64,000 nucleotides of DNA from Anisus vortex (taxonomy: Eukaryota; Mollusca; Gastropoda; Planorbidae). The first letter of the stretch is position 1; each line of letters opens with the position of its first letter. The position numbers and the translations under genes are program-made. The notes under the pieces were generated by a model. It was not told where the DNA came from and did no database searches. It worked only from the letters and a program-made list of their open reading frames with translations. The stretch lies in NCBI GenBank assembly GCA_949126835.1, contig OX421500.1, positions 15,878,181 through 15,942,180 on the forward strand, read 5' to 3'. Below, in pieces: positions 45,601 through 53,084 of this stretch.

Positions 45601-47983
45601 AAGGAAAAATTATTTAGCTTGTTATTTAATATTTAAAAAAAAGACAGAACGTAAAAGGAAAAGCGTCTTTAAAATTATATATAAAGTATGTGCCATTTGC
45701 TATTTAATGTCATCGCTACCCCGAATAAAGCCGGGTAATTTAGCTAATAATAATATTATAAGATAATAATATTATGGGGCACGGCGGCCGAGTGGCAGCG
45801 CGCTCGTCTGGCGTACCGAACGACCTGGGCTCGAATCCTGGAAGAGTAGGATAAGCGCACGTATCTGGAGGGTGTCCATGAGTCTACTCAGCTCTGGCTG
45901 CTATTGTTCTAGCCACACAATCCCCTAATATGCAGTTGCCACAAAAACGGGTGAACTAATGATTTCGTTTCGTTAAACAATATTAAAACTTGACTTCACA
46001 TTGTAACATTGTGCTTGTTATGTTTTTGTTTTTCTCCGGATTGACACAGTGGACGGCGAGTGGTCAAGGTGGTCTGAATGGGAAATGTGCCCATTCGTCA
46101 ATAAAGACATCAAGCTGCAGCACTGCTACTGTAGACGCAGAGATTGCCAGCAACCACGGCAAGCGTTCGATGGGCAGGAATGTGTAGGAGCGAACGTTCA
46201 GCTCTCCAGATGTAGCTGTAAGTTAAGTTTTTAAAAGTTGGCATGGTGACGTTGTTTTTTTTTTTTTTTCAACTGCAAGGACTAGTGCGTACAGTTTAAG
46301 ATGATTTTTAAATATCTTTGCACTGAGTGCTTGCTGCTGTACCCGCAGCTTCACATGTACGATATCGCCTTAGCATATTTTAAGTCGATAAGCCTTGTCA
46401 TTGAAAATGATGTTGCTGTTTCGTTGCTGTTAGTGTTATTGTTTGTTGATGATGTCTTCCTTGCGCGGAGGGGATGGGGTGGGGGAGCTTATTAATGTTG
46501 TCAGTTATTATGTAGCTTGTATTGTCTTTGTCCTATTTCACTATTGATCGCTATTTTGTAGTCATAATACATTATTATTGGCCTTTTTTTGTCCCACTTG
46601 ATGCTGCCATTGTCTCCATTTTAGGCAATAAAGGCAGCTGTTACTCTCATCTCAGTTGTTAGTCAAGTCTCAGATATTAAAAAAAAAAAAGAATGCATGC
46701 TAGCCTGAAATAAGTTTTTCCATCGAGGGGTAGCCTAATATAATAACTTTTTAAAACATAAAATAATCATTTTTTATATATTAGATTAACAAATTAAATC
46801 ACCAAGTTAAGGTCATGCACTGAACACATCACAAACCCTGACTAATCGACTAAGAATACCACGCACACAGACCAAACCCTGACTAATCGACTAAAAACAC
46901 AGACCAAACACTGACTAATCGACTAAAAACACAGACCAAACACTGACTAATCGACTAAAAACACAGACCAAACACTGACTAATCGACTAAAAACACAGAC
47001 CAAACACTGACTAATCGACTAAAAACACAGACCAAACACTGACTAATCGACTAAAAACACAGACCAAACACTGACTAATCGACTAAAAACACAGACCAAA
47101 CACTGACTAATCGACTAAAAACACAGACCAAACACTAATCGACTAAGAATATACCACGCACACCGACCAAACACTGACTAATCGACTAAAAACACAGACC
47201 AAACACTAATCGACTAAGAATATACCACGCACACCGACCAAACCCCTGACTAATCGACTAAAAACACAGACCAAACACTGACTAATCGACTAAGAATATA
47301 CCACGCACACAGACCAAACCCTGACTAATCGACTAAAAACACAGACCAAACACTAATAGACTAAGAATACCACGCACACAGACCAAACCCTGACTAATCG
47401 ACTAAAAACACAGACCAAACACTGACTAATCGACTAAGAATATACCACGCACACAGACCAAACCCTGACTAATCGACTAAAAACACAGACCAAACACTAA
47501 TAGACTAAGAATATACCACGCACACAGACCAAACCCTGACTAATCGACTAAAAACACAGACCAAACACTAATAGACTAAGAATACCACGCACACAGACCA
47601 AACCCTGACTAATCGACTAAAAACACAGACCAAACACTGACTAATCGACTAAGAATATACCACGCACACAGACCAAACCCTGACTAATCGACTAAAAACA
47701 CAGACCAAACACTGACTAATCGACTAAGAACACAGACCAAAAGTTGACAAAAGGAAACACAGTGTACTAATTGGTTTGTTTTTCTTTCTTATATCATTTA
47801 CTTGCATTAGTCGCAGAAGGATGGACTGAATGGGGCCAGTGGTCAGACTGCCCAGCGAACTGTGCCTTTGGACACCGGAAACGCACACGAGGGTGTGCCA
47901 ACACACCCGAAGCATTGGGTGGGGAGACGTGTCCAGGAGAATCTTCCGAAGAGGAGGGATGTGACAAGGCCTGCGGTAAATAG
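26422..47983 (+). CDS. Sema5-like: Gene B: short secreted class-5 semaphorin-like protein
   Basis: Fifteen exons join in frame to 653 codons plus stop: 26422-26593, 27911-28010, 30058-30160, 31937-32035, 33531-33756, 34945-35033, 36071-36103, 36443-36597, 37128-37254, 38131-38246, 39966-40158, 42130-42206, 43415-43545, 46050-46217, 47811-47983. Order: signal peptide (residues 1-23), full Sema domain (QILVGSRESLYRL, PFCQNYV, VLVCGTNAYTPIC, YIYFFFYELAVE, SRIARVCK, AKARLNCSLPG), PSI (DPYCGW), then two TSP1 modules. It ends after TSP1-2 with TAG read through the last donor (GCG/GTAAAT). It lacks TSP1 modules 3 and 4 of gene A and any membrane segment. The C-P-Y-D-P stretch common in classes 4-6 is altered to GPYIAS without the cysteine. 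Expected role: secreted plexin ligand or modulator (family inference). Confidence 0.88.
26638..26900. repeat. Degenerate GATA-type simple repeats
   Basis: Broken GATAGATT, GATGGATA and CTATCTAT runs in intron 1 of gene B. Confidence 0.6.
26911..26982. repeat. (CT)n microsatellite
   Basis: About 35 CT dinucleotides with one GC interruption, in the first intron of gene B. Confidence 0.95.
27169..27786. mobile_element. LTR-like interspersed repeat, complete copy
   Basis: A 618-bp element from TGTTATGGCG to CGTAACA, nearly the same as 1-596. The TG...CA ends and short inverted TGTTA/TAACA termini fit a solo LTR. The flanks share ATAG on both sides, but they lie in GATA repeats, so this target duplication is not conclusive. 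It sits in intron 1 of gene B. Confidence 0.6.
27911..28010 (+). CDS. Gene B exon 2: Sema domain
   Basis: Encodes LLDNVVVYTDNDLHLSVQ and NNQILVGSR, the first Sema blade (x-L-x-V-G-A-R). Acceptor TCCAG, donor CAG/GTAAAA, phase 1 to phase 2. Confidence 0.88.
28312..28735 (+). mobile_element. SINE family 1, plus copy split by a nested element
   Basis: Head with box B GGTTCGAATCCTGGTGAAGA, body with TTTACTCAGCTCTAG, then an interruption at 28430-28626 and the rest of the body (GGCGGCTGGGCAATGTACTG, CACACAATCCCCTAG). The tail ends GACGGGATAAAAG. Confidence 0.85.
28430..28618. mobile_element. hAT-type MITE, 189 bp, with 8-bp target duplication
   Basis: Bounded by CAGTGCCGTTGC on the left and GCTACGCCACTG on the right, which are imperfect inverted repeats. 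Flanked on both sides by GTAAGGGC (28422-28429 and 28619-28626), an exact 8-bp duplication as made by hAT transposases. The interior is GC-rich with G and C runs (GGGGGCCC) and has no coding capacity. Removing it with one duplication restores the SINE body. Confidence 0.9.
28919..30009. mobile_element. hAT-type non-autonomous transposon, 1.09 kb
   Basis: Ends CATAGGTTCTCAAC and GTTGAGAACCTATG are perfect 14-bp inverted repeats. The flanks ATCTAAAA at 28911-28918 and 30010-30017 are an exact 8-bp target duplication. Subterminal regions are rich in G runs. A 100-codon minus frame at 29596-29898 has no hAT transposase signature. A SINE of a second family lies inside at 29229-29320. Its right end is only about 40 bp before gene B exon 3. 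Confidence 0.9.
29229..29320 (+). mobile_element. tRNA-derived SINE family 2, plus fragment
   Basis: GGCCGGCTGATCCTGTGGTT, CACCGGACTGTCAACCG and GGGTTCTAACCCTGCC resemble tRNA boxes A and B. The same sequence occurs in reverse at 39606-39706. Confidence 0.75.
30058..30160 (+). CDS. Gene B exon 3: Sema domain
   Basis: Encodes ESLYRLGISELDLLEKENW through ELFIKCKTQNK: the L-Y-R-L strand and the cysteine that pairs with the one in the next exon's CQNY. The acceptor CAAG is not pyrimidine-perfect and the donor is AAA/GTTTGT, so both sites are weaker than others in the gene. The joined frame supports them. Confidence 0.82.
30195..30553. repeat. 19-bp minisatellite, about 19 units
   Basis: Units of TATTTAATGCATCCGTTAC, nearly invariant (two units carry ACC for ACT). 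It begins about 35 bp after the exon 3 donor. Each unit contains the palindrome ATGCAT. Confidence 0.95.
31214..31367. repeat. 39-bp minisatellite, four units
   Basis: Units of the form GTCAATGGCGTGATGTGCCA followed by TAATGTGGATTGGTTGAGA; one unit is 2 bp shorter. It lies in intron 3 of gene B. Confidence 0.93.
31380..31790 (-). repeat. GC-rich repeat R1, minus copy, interrupted
   Basis: Shares GTGGTGGCT..TCGTATTTCTGC, GCCCGGCAG and GTCCCCCATGCG with the 7222-7665 copy, in the same orientation. A LINE-tail fragment (31539-31599) is inserted in it. Confidence 0.6.
31539..31599 (-). mobile_element. LINE tail fragment (minus)
   Basis: Reverse complement of the tail at 21290-21345 (GATGAGCGTAGGACGCAATA, AAGGAGCGTCTGTAATGTAT), inserted in the R1 copy. 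Confidence 0.7.
31937..32035 (+). CDS. Gene B exon 4: Sema domain
   Basis: Encodes PFCQNYVSGVKKMGNKVLVC then GTNAYTPICNFRD, the highly conserved C-Q-N-Y ... C-G-T-N-A-x-x-P-x-C segment. 33 codons, phase 0 at both ends. Acceptor TACAG, donor GAT/GTAAGT. Confidence 0.95.
32205..32425 (+). mobile_element. SINE family 1, plus copy
   Basis: Head GGTTGAACGGCAGCGCATTT, a short B-box region, body CCCAGCCCTGATGGGTACCT, then GCCACACAATTTCTTAGTAT and GTGGCCACAGAAA. Diverged at the 3' end. Confidence 0.8.
32680..33530 (+). repeat. About 65-bp minisatellite derived from the exon 5 acceptor, split by a LINE
   Basis: Diverged copies of TATCTAGCTGAAAATGTTAT plus CTACACCGGTCCCACACGTC and GTTTGCTTGTGGTAT occur at 32685-32860 and 33378-33530. 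The last copy contains the gene B exon 5 acceptor CTATCTAG and runs into the exon (CTGAAAGGGCTATCTACGCT, GGTC). The LINE fragment at 32867-33377 lies between the copies. Confidence 0.75.
32867..33377 (+). mobile_element. LINE 3' fragment with 92-codon RT tail
   Basis: The frame at 32867-33145 reads TPFVPQRTLRSANSSLPEEP, VGLRAFSVSGPKVWNLLPI and FKKNLKTHYF. This is the standard end of CR1/L2-type reverse-transcriptase proteins (R-x-L-R-S ... W-N-x-L-P ... F-K-x-x-L-K-T-x-x-F). The 3' UTR ends in repeated ATT units near 33377. Confidence 0.88.
33531..33756 (+). CDS. Gene B exon 5: Sema domain
   Basis: Encodes LKGLSTLVNNLTVPAMGPYI, EEYIFAAFPTDLQSVYAT and LRALPRDTHWLN. It aligns with the Sema5 region from C-P-Y-S-P to K-W-L-N-E-P; the cysteine is absent here. 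Acceptor TCTAG, donor ATT/GTAGGT (weak), phase 0 to phase 1. The joined frame across both borders supports the limits. Confidence 0.82.
33757..34210 (+). repeat. Polypyrimidine TCTTTC-rich tract
   Basis: More than 400 bp almost entirely C and T on the + strand, beginning directly at the exon 5 donor. Such tracts bind pyrimidine-tract proteins and can adopt triplex structure (general knowledge). Open frames here are compositional. Confidence 0.85.
34370..34862 (+). repeat. GC-rich repeat R1, longest plus copy
   Basis: Carries all shared R1 blocks: GTGTGGAAACCGCC, GCATGGGGGACA, TTGTGCTACCGGGTGACA, GGCATGCCGTGGGG, TGGAGCCCGGACAGA, then GCCTTCGGCTCGTCCGG and AGACTTATAAA. Its GC content contrasts with the surrounding intron. 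No protein frame is conserved between copies. Confidence 0.7.
34945..35033 (+). CDS. Gene B exon 6: Sema domain
   Basis: Encodes PTFAAVVEVGEYIYFFFYEL then AVECTGCGE, the conserved Y-F-F-F-x-E-x-A-V-E ... C-G segment. Acceptor CCAG, donor GAG/GTAAAC, phase 1 to 0. It aligns with the piece that would precede the first visible gene A exon. Confidence 0.95.
35172..35222 (+). repeat. SINE family 1 fragment
   Basis: Contains AAGGCGGCTGGGCATTGTGC and CTCACAATTGCCCTAGT, part of the SINE body only. Confidence 0.65.
35398..36022. repeat. About 45-50-bp minisatellite before exon 7
   Basis: Some 12-13 units of AACTATAAAACAACACAATT plus CTATGTTTTATTCATATGTA, with an optional GGCCT insertion that makes two unit lengths. 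It ends about 50 bp before the exon 7 acceptor. Confidence 0.92.
36071..36103 (+). CDS. Gene B exon 7: Sema domain, 33 nt
   Basis: Encodes KTVSRIARVCK. Same length, phase and near-identical peptide as the first visible gene A exon (KVFSRIARVCK). Acceptor AATAG, donor AAG/GTAAAG. Confidence 0.92.
36443..36597 (+). CDS. Gene B exon 8: Sema domain
   Basis: Encodes EDPGYRNVLVSFAKARLNCS, then RFYYDLVQSVFYVEE. Equivalent to gene A exon 4454-4620 and four codons shorter near its start. Acceptor AACAG, donor ACC/GTAAGT, phase 0 to 2. Confidence 0.93.
37128..37254 (+). CDS. Gene B exon 9: Sema domain
   Basis: Encodes VPGSAVCAYHLSTIQKVF then DGPHKFRKALNCDW. Same phases as gene A exon 5307-5439. Acceptor TGCAG, donor GCG/GTCAGT. 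Confidence 0.92.
37558..38092. repeat. GATA/GACA compound microsatellite
   Basis: More than 500 bp of TAGACAGACAGACCAACAGA and related words. Overlapping minus-strand frames rich in serine, cysteine, leucine and valine are artefacts of the repeat. Confidence 0.95.
38131..38246 (+). CDS. Gene B exon 10: Sema domain
   Basis: Encodes CGVPLPDISQNSDASVYVQM through TPLVVSAHQT, beginning with the conserved cysteine as in gene A exon 5987-6123, and with the same phases. Acceptor TTTAG, donor AAC/GTGAGT. Confidence 0.88.
38294..38568 (+). mobile_element. SINE family 1, plus copy
   Basis: Box B GGTTCGAATCCTGGTGAAGG, body CCCACCTCTGATGGGTAGGC and GGCGGCTGGGCATTGTTCTG, then CACACAATCTCCTAGTATG. Tail ends GACGGGATAACG. 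Confidence 0.85.
38830..38925 (+). repeat. GC-rich repeat R1, 3' fragment
   Basis: ACGTTACGCCCTGGACGTAA, GAGCCTTCAGCTCTTCCG match the 3' third of the 34370-34862 copy. Confidence 0.55.
38976..39203 (-). mobile_element. SINE family 1, minus copy
   Basis: Reverse complement of the family body (CTGTGGCCACTAGGGGATGT, GGGTACCCATCAGAGCTGGG) ending in CCAGGATTCGAACCCAGGAC, the box B region. Confidence 0.85.
39606..39706 (-). mobile_element. tRNA-derived SINE family 2, minus copy
   Basis: Reverse complement carries GGTCCAGCGGTTAGTACACC, GGACTGTCAACC and GGGTTCTATCCCTGCC, the same as 29229-29320. Confidence 0.78.
39966..40158 (+). CDS. Gene B exon 11: Sema domain, last blade
   Basis: Encodes WSYIAVDTVNTKNGNSHTIL, FLASTKGIHKLMV and SFCLIELISTS. 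Equivalent to gene A exon 6762-6963. Acceptor TGCAG, phase 2 to 0. Its donor GAG/GTAAGC is the first of six tandem donors. Confidence 0.93.
40159..40278 (+). repeat. 20-bp splice-donor minisatellite, six units
   Basis: Unit GTAAGCTGGTAAAGGCTCAG repeated from the exon 11 donor, so donors recur at 40179, 40199, 40219, 40239 and 40259. The unit resembles the exon end plus donor (TAAGGCTGAG/GTAAGC), so it probably arose by duplication of the junction. Use of any decoy adds V-S-W and then TAA. Confidence 0.92.
40276..40553 (+). repeat. GC-rich repeat R1, plus copy
   Basis: TTTGTGCTACCGGGTGACAA, TTCGGCGTGCCGTGGGG, CTGGAGCCCGGACAGA and ACTTCGGCTCGTCCGG follow the 34370 copy in order; the first third is missing. 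Confidence 0.68.
40560..42129. other. Intron 11 of gene B, unique part
   Basis: AT-rich intron DNA with a C run near 40965. No exon, RNA gene or repeat recognised. Confidence 0.45.
42130..42206 (+). CDS. Gene B exon 12: end of Sema domain, 77 nt
   Basis: Encodes KAFILAMEGRVMKIPFSRC, matching gene A exon 7920-7996 in length and phase. Acceptor TTCAG, donor ATC/GTAAGT. Confidence 0.93.
42346..42418. repeat. (AT)n microsatellite
   Basis: About 36 AT dinucleotides; palindromic and able to extrude as a cruciform. Confidence 0.95.
42438..42638. repeat. GGAT then GATA microsatellite
   Basis: Starts with GGATGGAT and GGATGGGT words and passes into over 30 units of GATA. Confidence 0.95.
42640..43414. 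other. Intron 12 of gene B, no feature
   Basis: AT-rich; near the 3' end a short ATATATAGTC-type repeat is seen. No exon recognised. Confidence 0.4.
43415..43545 (+). CDS. Gene B exon 13: PSI domain
   Basis: Encodes ACIAAQDPYCGWDNHNKLC and ends WDQNIIQCPHLDFP. PSI core C-x-x-x-x-D-P-Y-C-G-W, as in gene A exon 8355-8494. Acceptor TCCAG, donor CTG/GTCAGT, phase 2 to 1. Confidence 0.95.
43636..45500. repeat. 45-bp minisatellite, about 41 units
   Basis: Units of TTTTATAACTGAAATATATG followed by TCCTAACTGAGGTCAATCTG and CTTAA. Early units (to about 44540) vary more (CATAA, TGGAA, CTTGA, CTGGA) than later ones, which are nearly uniform, so recent growth was at the 3' side. The 15-codon period leaves both strands open for hundreds of codons; these are not genes. 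Confidence 0.95.
45777..45958 (+). mobile_element. SINE family 1, plus copy with best tRNA-like head
   Basis: GGCACGGCGGCCGAGTGGCA (box A region) and CTGGGCTCGAATCCTGG (box B) are well kept. The body is shortened (GAGTCTACTCAGCTCTGGCT, CACACAATCCCCTAATATG). Confidence 0.85.
46050..46217 (+). CDS. Gene B exon 14: TSP1 module 1
   Basis: Encodes DGEWSRWSEWEMC, CYCRRRDCQQPRQAFDGQEC and QLSRCS. The C-x-C-R-x-R-x-C run matches the first TSP1 module of gene A and Sema5. Acceptor CACAG, donor GCT/GTAAGT, phase 1 symmetric. Confidence 0.95.
46220..46800. other. Intron 14 of gene B, unique part
   Basis: T-rich and unremarkable; a short frame at 46301-46495 shows no recognisable domain. Confidence 0.4.
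46806..47745. repeat. About 32-bp minisatellite before the last exon
   Basis: Units such as CTGACTAATCGACTAAAAAC plus ACAGACCAAACA alternate with longer variants carrying GAATATACCACGCACAC. From about 47150 the long and short variants alternate in a pattern. It ends about 65 bp before the exon 15 acceptor. Confidence 0.93.
47811..47983 (+). CDS. Gene B exon 15: TSP1 module 2 and stop
   Basis: Encodes EGWTEWGQWSDCPANCAFG, HRKRTRGCANTPEALGGETC and CDKACGK, then TAG. At 47976 a good donor (GCG/GTAAAT, the same form as the gene A TSP1-1 donor) lies in the last codons, so the stop is met by reading into what would be an intron. Either this is the true end, or a longer isoform exists. Confidence 0.88.
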
Positions 47984-48523
47984 TGGTTCACGTGAATGAT
48001 GCGTTTATCTCACTCAGTCAGTGGTCGGCAACTGTTTTTTTCATAATAGTGTTCCAAAGTTGGATTTTTTAAAAGGGAATTCAGCGTGCCAGCATCCTTA
48101 AAGCTATAGTGCTCTGGTGTTTACTTTCTTGTAGAAAAGACTTGAATTGACTTTTTTTTTGTGGGCTCTTCCGCGTGTCATAGAAAATTGCCTTGCATGC
48201 CTCTTGTGGCATGCGTTTCGTAGGTTGCCGACTCCTGCACTATGCTATATTAGGGAGTGCATCTGGACTTTTTTTTAATTTATATAAAATGGGCCTTTCT
48301 TGCGTTGCAGAGAGTCGTTCTCCTTCGAACTCATTTGGCGTTATTAGTTATAACATAGTTAAAGCCTTGATCCGTGTTTTTATACTGCGTTCCTGTCTGC
48401 TCGTCATCTCCGAAACTCGGAAACAGTTCCGAACAGTACCAAATATTTATCAATCCGTCAACTCAAATATTTCACAATAGTAAGATGTAAAGAACACCAT
48501 GTTGAATGTTGCTTTCATTTTAA

Positions 48524-48529
48524 AATAAA
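48524..48529 (+). terminator. Candidate polyadenylation signal of gene B
   Basis: AATAAA about 540 nt after the stop, the first good signal downstream. Confidence 0.5.
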
Positions 48530-51500
48530 AGTTTTAACAAAATGCTTTATAAATATTTACCATAAAAGTAAGAAGAGTTCCTGAGTTACGAGTTTACAGT
48601 ATAGATCAATGTTAATTACTTAATTTACACCGACTTCCGACACCGCAAGAAGACCCCTTTTTTCATCCTTTCGTTTATTGTTACATCATATCTAGTCGAA
48701 GTGGTCGGCTTCTTTCAATAAGGGCAAGAACAAAGAGATTTAGGAACTCTTTTGTTCCTGTATCAGTGACAATCTTTCAATAGAATCGTCAGTCAGCCAG
48801 GAAATACAATGGCTCAATAGCTGACTCCTAAATGATACTTTTTTTTTCTTGTTGATTAATGGAATGATAGTGTGCGCGAACGTCTATTGTGTTTGAGTAC
48901 AAATGGTTCTTTAATATTGTTTTAATTACCGGTATGCTGAAAGACGGAATTTATGTAATCAAGTCAAATTTCCATTTATTTGGATCAATAAAGTAATCTT
49001 AACTTATGTTATTGACATCATAAAAGACTCGCTCTCTCTAATTAATTGATATAGCTTAGTAGTTAATGAAAGCAATAAATACACAATATTTTAGATGTAT
49101 CGAAGTTGTCAAAACTTTAAAAAAACATATGACTATATACCTCACCTGATTTGCAATGTGCTAACTGTCAAATCAAAGGGCCACTGATCTAAGACTATAA
49201 TCAAATTAAAATTAGTCTCAATACTATACTTATAATTTTAGATACTAGACCGTTTATATGTCCTTTTTGTTTATAATAAATTGAATTGGTATAATAAATT
49301 TTCTTATTCCATGACGTTGGGACCGAGTATCATTTAACCAGCCACATAATCCGTTACCTCTACAGTGTATTTATTAGGTCCAATAAGTCGCAATGGTCCC
49401 GCAGCAAGTAGAAGATCCTTGGTTTTAGAGAGACAGAAAATTTTTCTATCAGTTAAAGTCTAAAGAGGACGGATGTGCATTGTGTTGGACACACAATCTT
49501 CTTGTATATAAATGCACATTAAAAAAGTGGTGCTCTGTTTCACTAACCGCCCTTTTAAACCGGAATGGTCTGTGAATAATACTGTAAAAATAACAAAATA
49601 ATTTAACAAATACATTCAAGTACAAACGCAGGCCTATAACACATGAGTATCTTTGCCAAACCTCCTACTTTACAGCTAAAGCTAAGTCTGCGGTGAGAAG
49701 AAACCTGCCGCAGTTTCCGGTTTTTGCAATAGTGCTGACAATCTACTCAGTGTTGATTCCGTGTTGACAGAAAACATTGTTTTTACCGGCATTTGAAGTT
49801 GGCAACATTTTGATCTCATTTGCTTGTTGTTAATAAATTATTTCCCTATTGCTTTAGTTACATATTATATTATGTTTGTTTGTTAAATATAATTTAATAT
49901 ATATATATATATTTAAAGTTTGTAATAAAGATAAATCCAAACGTTTTTATGTTGTTGTTTTTTCAACCTTATTTCTTTCTGTTTCGCTTTTGTCTGTGTA
50001 TGTTGTTTTTTTTTAATTTTAAGCTACAACATAGTAGGCTACACTTATTTTGGTAGAAAAATTTAATGCTATGCTTGAAAAGATGGAAATTGAGTGTTTT
50101 GTATGATCAAAAGTATATCTATACATTCTAATCCAACGTATTAAATGTTCCATTTTCAATATTTTTGCCTACATTGTCATCTTGTTACTTTAGGCATACT
50201 TACCAGATAAGGGGGATAACTTTAACAATAAGAGTTAATTTTACTCAGTTATCTCCCTTTGACCGTATATTGCACCTCGCGTATACTTTTTTTCTTCTAT
50301 TAACGTGATATTAGTAATGATAATATAATTTCAATTACATGTATAAGCTTTACGGTTTGTTGAGAATGGTTATCAGCCCAGATTTGTTTACGTCTTTCTT
50401 TTAGTTTCTCTTCTATTTCTCTTGCATTATGGTATTAGATTGTGTATAATATGTGCTAATAGACGCAAAAGATTGAATCCAAATTACATTACATATCAAT
50501 ATAAGGAATATTCTTGGTCTCGCGCTCTCTCTTTCTCATATATAGCTGTCAAACCAATTATATATATATTTATACCAAAGATTGATGCGTCCAACCCTTT
50601 TATTCGTCTTTTGAGTCTAGAATAGCGCTTTCAAAAGAGTTACAAATGATGTTAAGTTTTTGGATAGATTTGTTTGTTCATTGAACATTTTTCTTTCCCA
50701 AATACCCCTCGGGAAGAAAGAGAGTAAAAAAACGTGTGTGTTCTTGCATATGGATTTAGAAAAGTGTTTTTATCCCTATGTTTATCTGATTATTATAATA
50801 GATTATTAAAGAAAAAATTGTATGATTTGTGTATAATTACTGCTTTGCACTTAACCTTTTAATGTCTCTAGGTTTAGTTATAAAACTATTGCTGTTACAC
50901 TTGTACGTTGTGAATCTCTGCGTGTAATTGACTTTTTCTTTTACAAACATGAGGAGAAACAATAAGAAAGAAAGAAAGATGAGGGGTGTAATGAGTAGAT
51001 CAATTTGGAGAGAGAGATGAAGAAGGAGACATATTTAGGGTCAGCGAATGAGCATATATATATATATATTTAAAGAGAGAGAGAGAGAGAAAAAACAAGA
51101 GGTAAATTCTAAAGAGAGAGAGGAAAGAGAGGGAGATATTGATTGCGAATAATTTAAATTGAAGAGAAATAGAGAGAGGTAGAACAGAGGGATGTGAGAA
51201 AGAGTGAGATGCGGATAGAGAGCAAGAAGAGAGATTTGGAGAAAAAGAGAGATTAGGAAATAGAAAGTGGTTGATAGAGAGATATGGAGAAAGAGAGAGA
51301 ATGAGAAAGGGAGAGAGAAAAAGCAATACAGTAATTGTACTTTATTTGTATAGTATAATATCAGTAAAAAAGTCATTTGTATCATCGTGCCTTGGTATCA
51401 GCTTGCCCCACTCTCCCCTATTTTTATACGCTTATTATATTTACATATAATATTATTCTTGTTTTATTATATATATATAAGTATAAGCTTAGAAAGAGAA

Positions 51501-52800
51501 AGAGTGATGAAGAGATGAACTGCTGTAACAACTTAGCTAAATAAACAAACCAACGTTGTGTATGCTTCATTAAAAACTACTTAAATACATTCAATGTATG
51601 ATCAATGAAACCCTGTTTCCTTTTAACGTAAATGAAATATTTGTTTAAGTTTCAACTTTAACTAGGCCTACTATAAAATCTGAGCTTAACCTGGTTATTT
51701 TCTTCATCTTTTCTTCACTTTTCTTCTTTTTATTTTATTTTAAAAAGACTTCAAACAAATTTTCGCTTAAATTAGCTCAATTTAAGACAGGTTTTAAACT
51801 ACGCCTCACCATCAACACTGGTGTACGCTGCTACAACGGCCCTACGGATCAATTTGGTCAGACAGGGATTACTTCACTTTACTACCCGTTGAAATATGGA
51901 CTTAACGCACAGACAAGTACACACTTCAACCGTCTATCTAATTCCATGAAATCAAAAAGTTACATGGAGTTATTTGTTTTTTGTTTTTTATAAAAAAAAA
52001 AAAGTTTCCATGTAAAAGATACAACTCATGACCCAAGCTTTATTTTTATTTATTTTTTTATTCTTTTTTACGGAGAACTGAGGAGTTTCCATCTAGGTCA
52101 AGTTGTTTCTTACATTTCCCTGTCTTTTCCTTTTTTTTATATTTCTCTTTTCTCTTTGTTTCTCAAAGAAAACAAAAACGCAGAGTCAGCATAAATGTAT
52201 GGCATTATTTTATTTGGGTTTTAAAGATAGGTTGGTGAGTGAGTGAGGGAGGGGGAGGGGGGGGGTAAGTTTCTGGAAGTTAATAAAATTCCATTATTTA
52301 AGAACAAAAACAACGATGAAAGTAAATGAGTTTAATCTGCAAAATGGGATGGGATTAATTATTCTAGACTTTAATGCTCAGACACAAGTTATGCTGTTTC
52401 TGTTCTAGTTATTTTAAATTCCTAAACATATGAATTTAAATTATTTAGTTCGAACTAAAGGGGAAAATATTTATTTTTAATTTTTGTACATGTTTTGAAT
52501 GCCTCTTTATTTTTATAAATTCAATTTCTTAGATGTTTCAAGCATTAAGTGTTTGTGGTAACACGATGAAGGCACGTGCAATATTAAGACACGTGCTTAT
52601 CATTCAAATACATAATTGGATCGTTGTGAAATGTATTGAAGACGGGAACATAGTGTATGCAAAGTACACATGGGCTGATTCATAATACACAGCTAACCAT
52701 TCTACGTTATCTGCCCCATCTCACAACGTCACGCCACGTATCAACAAAGAAGCTAAAAACACATATTATTATTATCTCGTTTTCCGTGGAGAGTCTGTGC
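48530..52800. other. Intergenic DNA, no gene seen
   Basis: AT-rich. Small items only: a SINE-body fragment at 49460-49500, a GA-rich tract at 51005-51322, and a SINE-like fragment at 51825-51890 (TGTACGCTGCTACAACGGCC). Short frames are compositional. Confidence 0.5.
51005..51322 (+). repeat. GA-rich simple-sequence tract
   Basis: Purine-rich GAGAGA and AAGAGAGA words with a short AT run near 51057-51070. Minus-strand leucine/serine-rich frames here are artefacts. Confidence 0.85.
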
Positions 52801-52804
52801 TGCT

Positions 52805-52868
52805 TATCTTATGTATGTAATGGTCACAACTTCTAAATATAAGATTATTGCATCCTACTTTTATTTGT
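52805..52868 (-). mobile_element. LINE tail fragment (minus)
   Basis: Diverged reverse complement of the 20850/25930 LINE tail (CTTATCTTATGTATGTAATG, ATAAGATTATTGCATCCTAC). Confidence 0.55.
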
Positions 52869-52969
52869 AGCTTAGCATTTTGATAAGATTTTGAGATGAT
52901 GTTGGTTTTACTGGTTAGCGAAGTAATGTTTCCTTGAGGTCAAGAGCATAAGTAAAATATTTCTTTCAG

Positions 52970-53045
52970 ACCGTCATGTACAAGAGGAGTGTGTGGCCAG
53001 AACAAAGCCAAAGCGCATTTACTTATCCCCAAGCTGCTGTCATGA
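52970..53045 (-). repeat. SINE family 1 fragment (minus)
   Basis: GAGTGTGTGGCCAGAACAAA, CGCATTTACTTATCCCCAA correspond to the SINE body that also expanded at 5704-5905. Confidence 0.6.
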
Positions 53046-53084
53046 GTGGCGCTTATTACTATAACGTTCGGACTGGAGTCTAGC

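Noticed and set aside
45777..45845. Functional tRNA gene
   Set aside because: Box A- and B-like parts are present, but the sequence does not close into a normal cloverleaf and it continues into a body shared by several other copies, so it is a SINE head.
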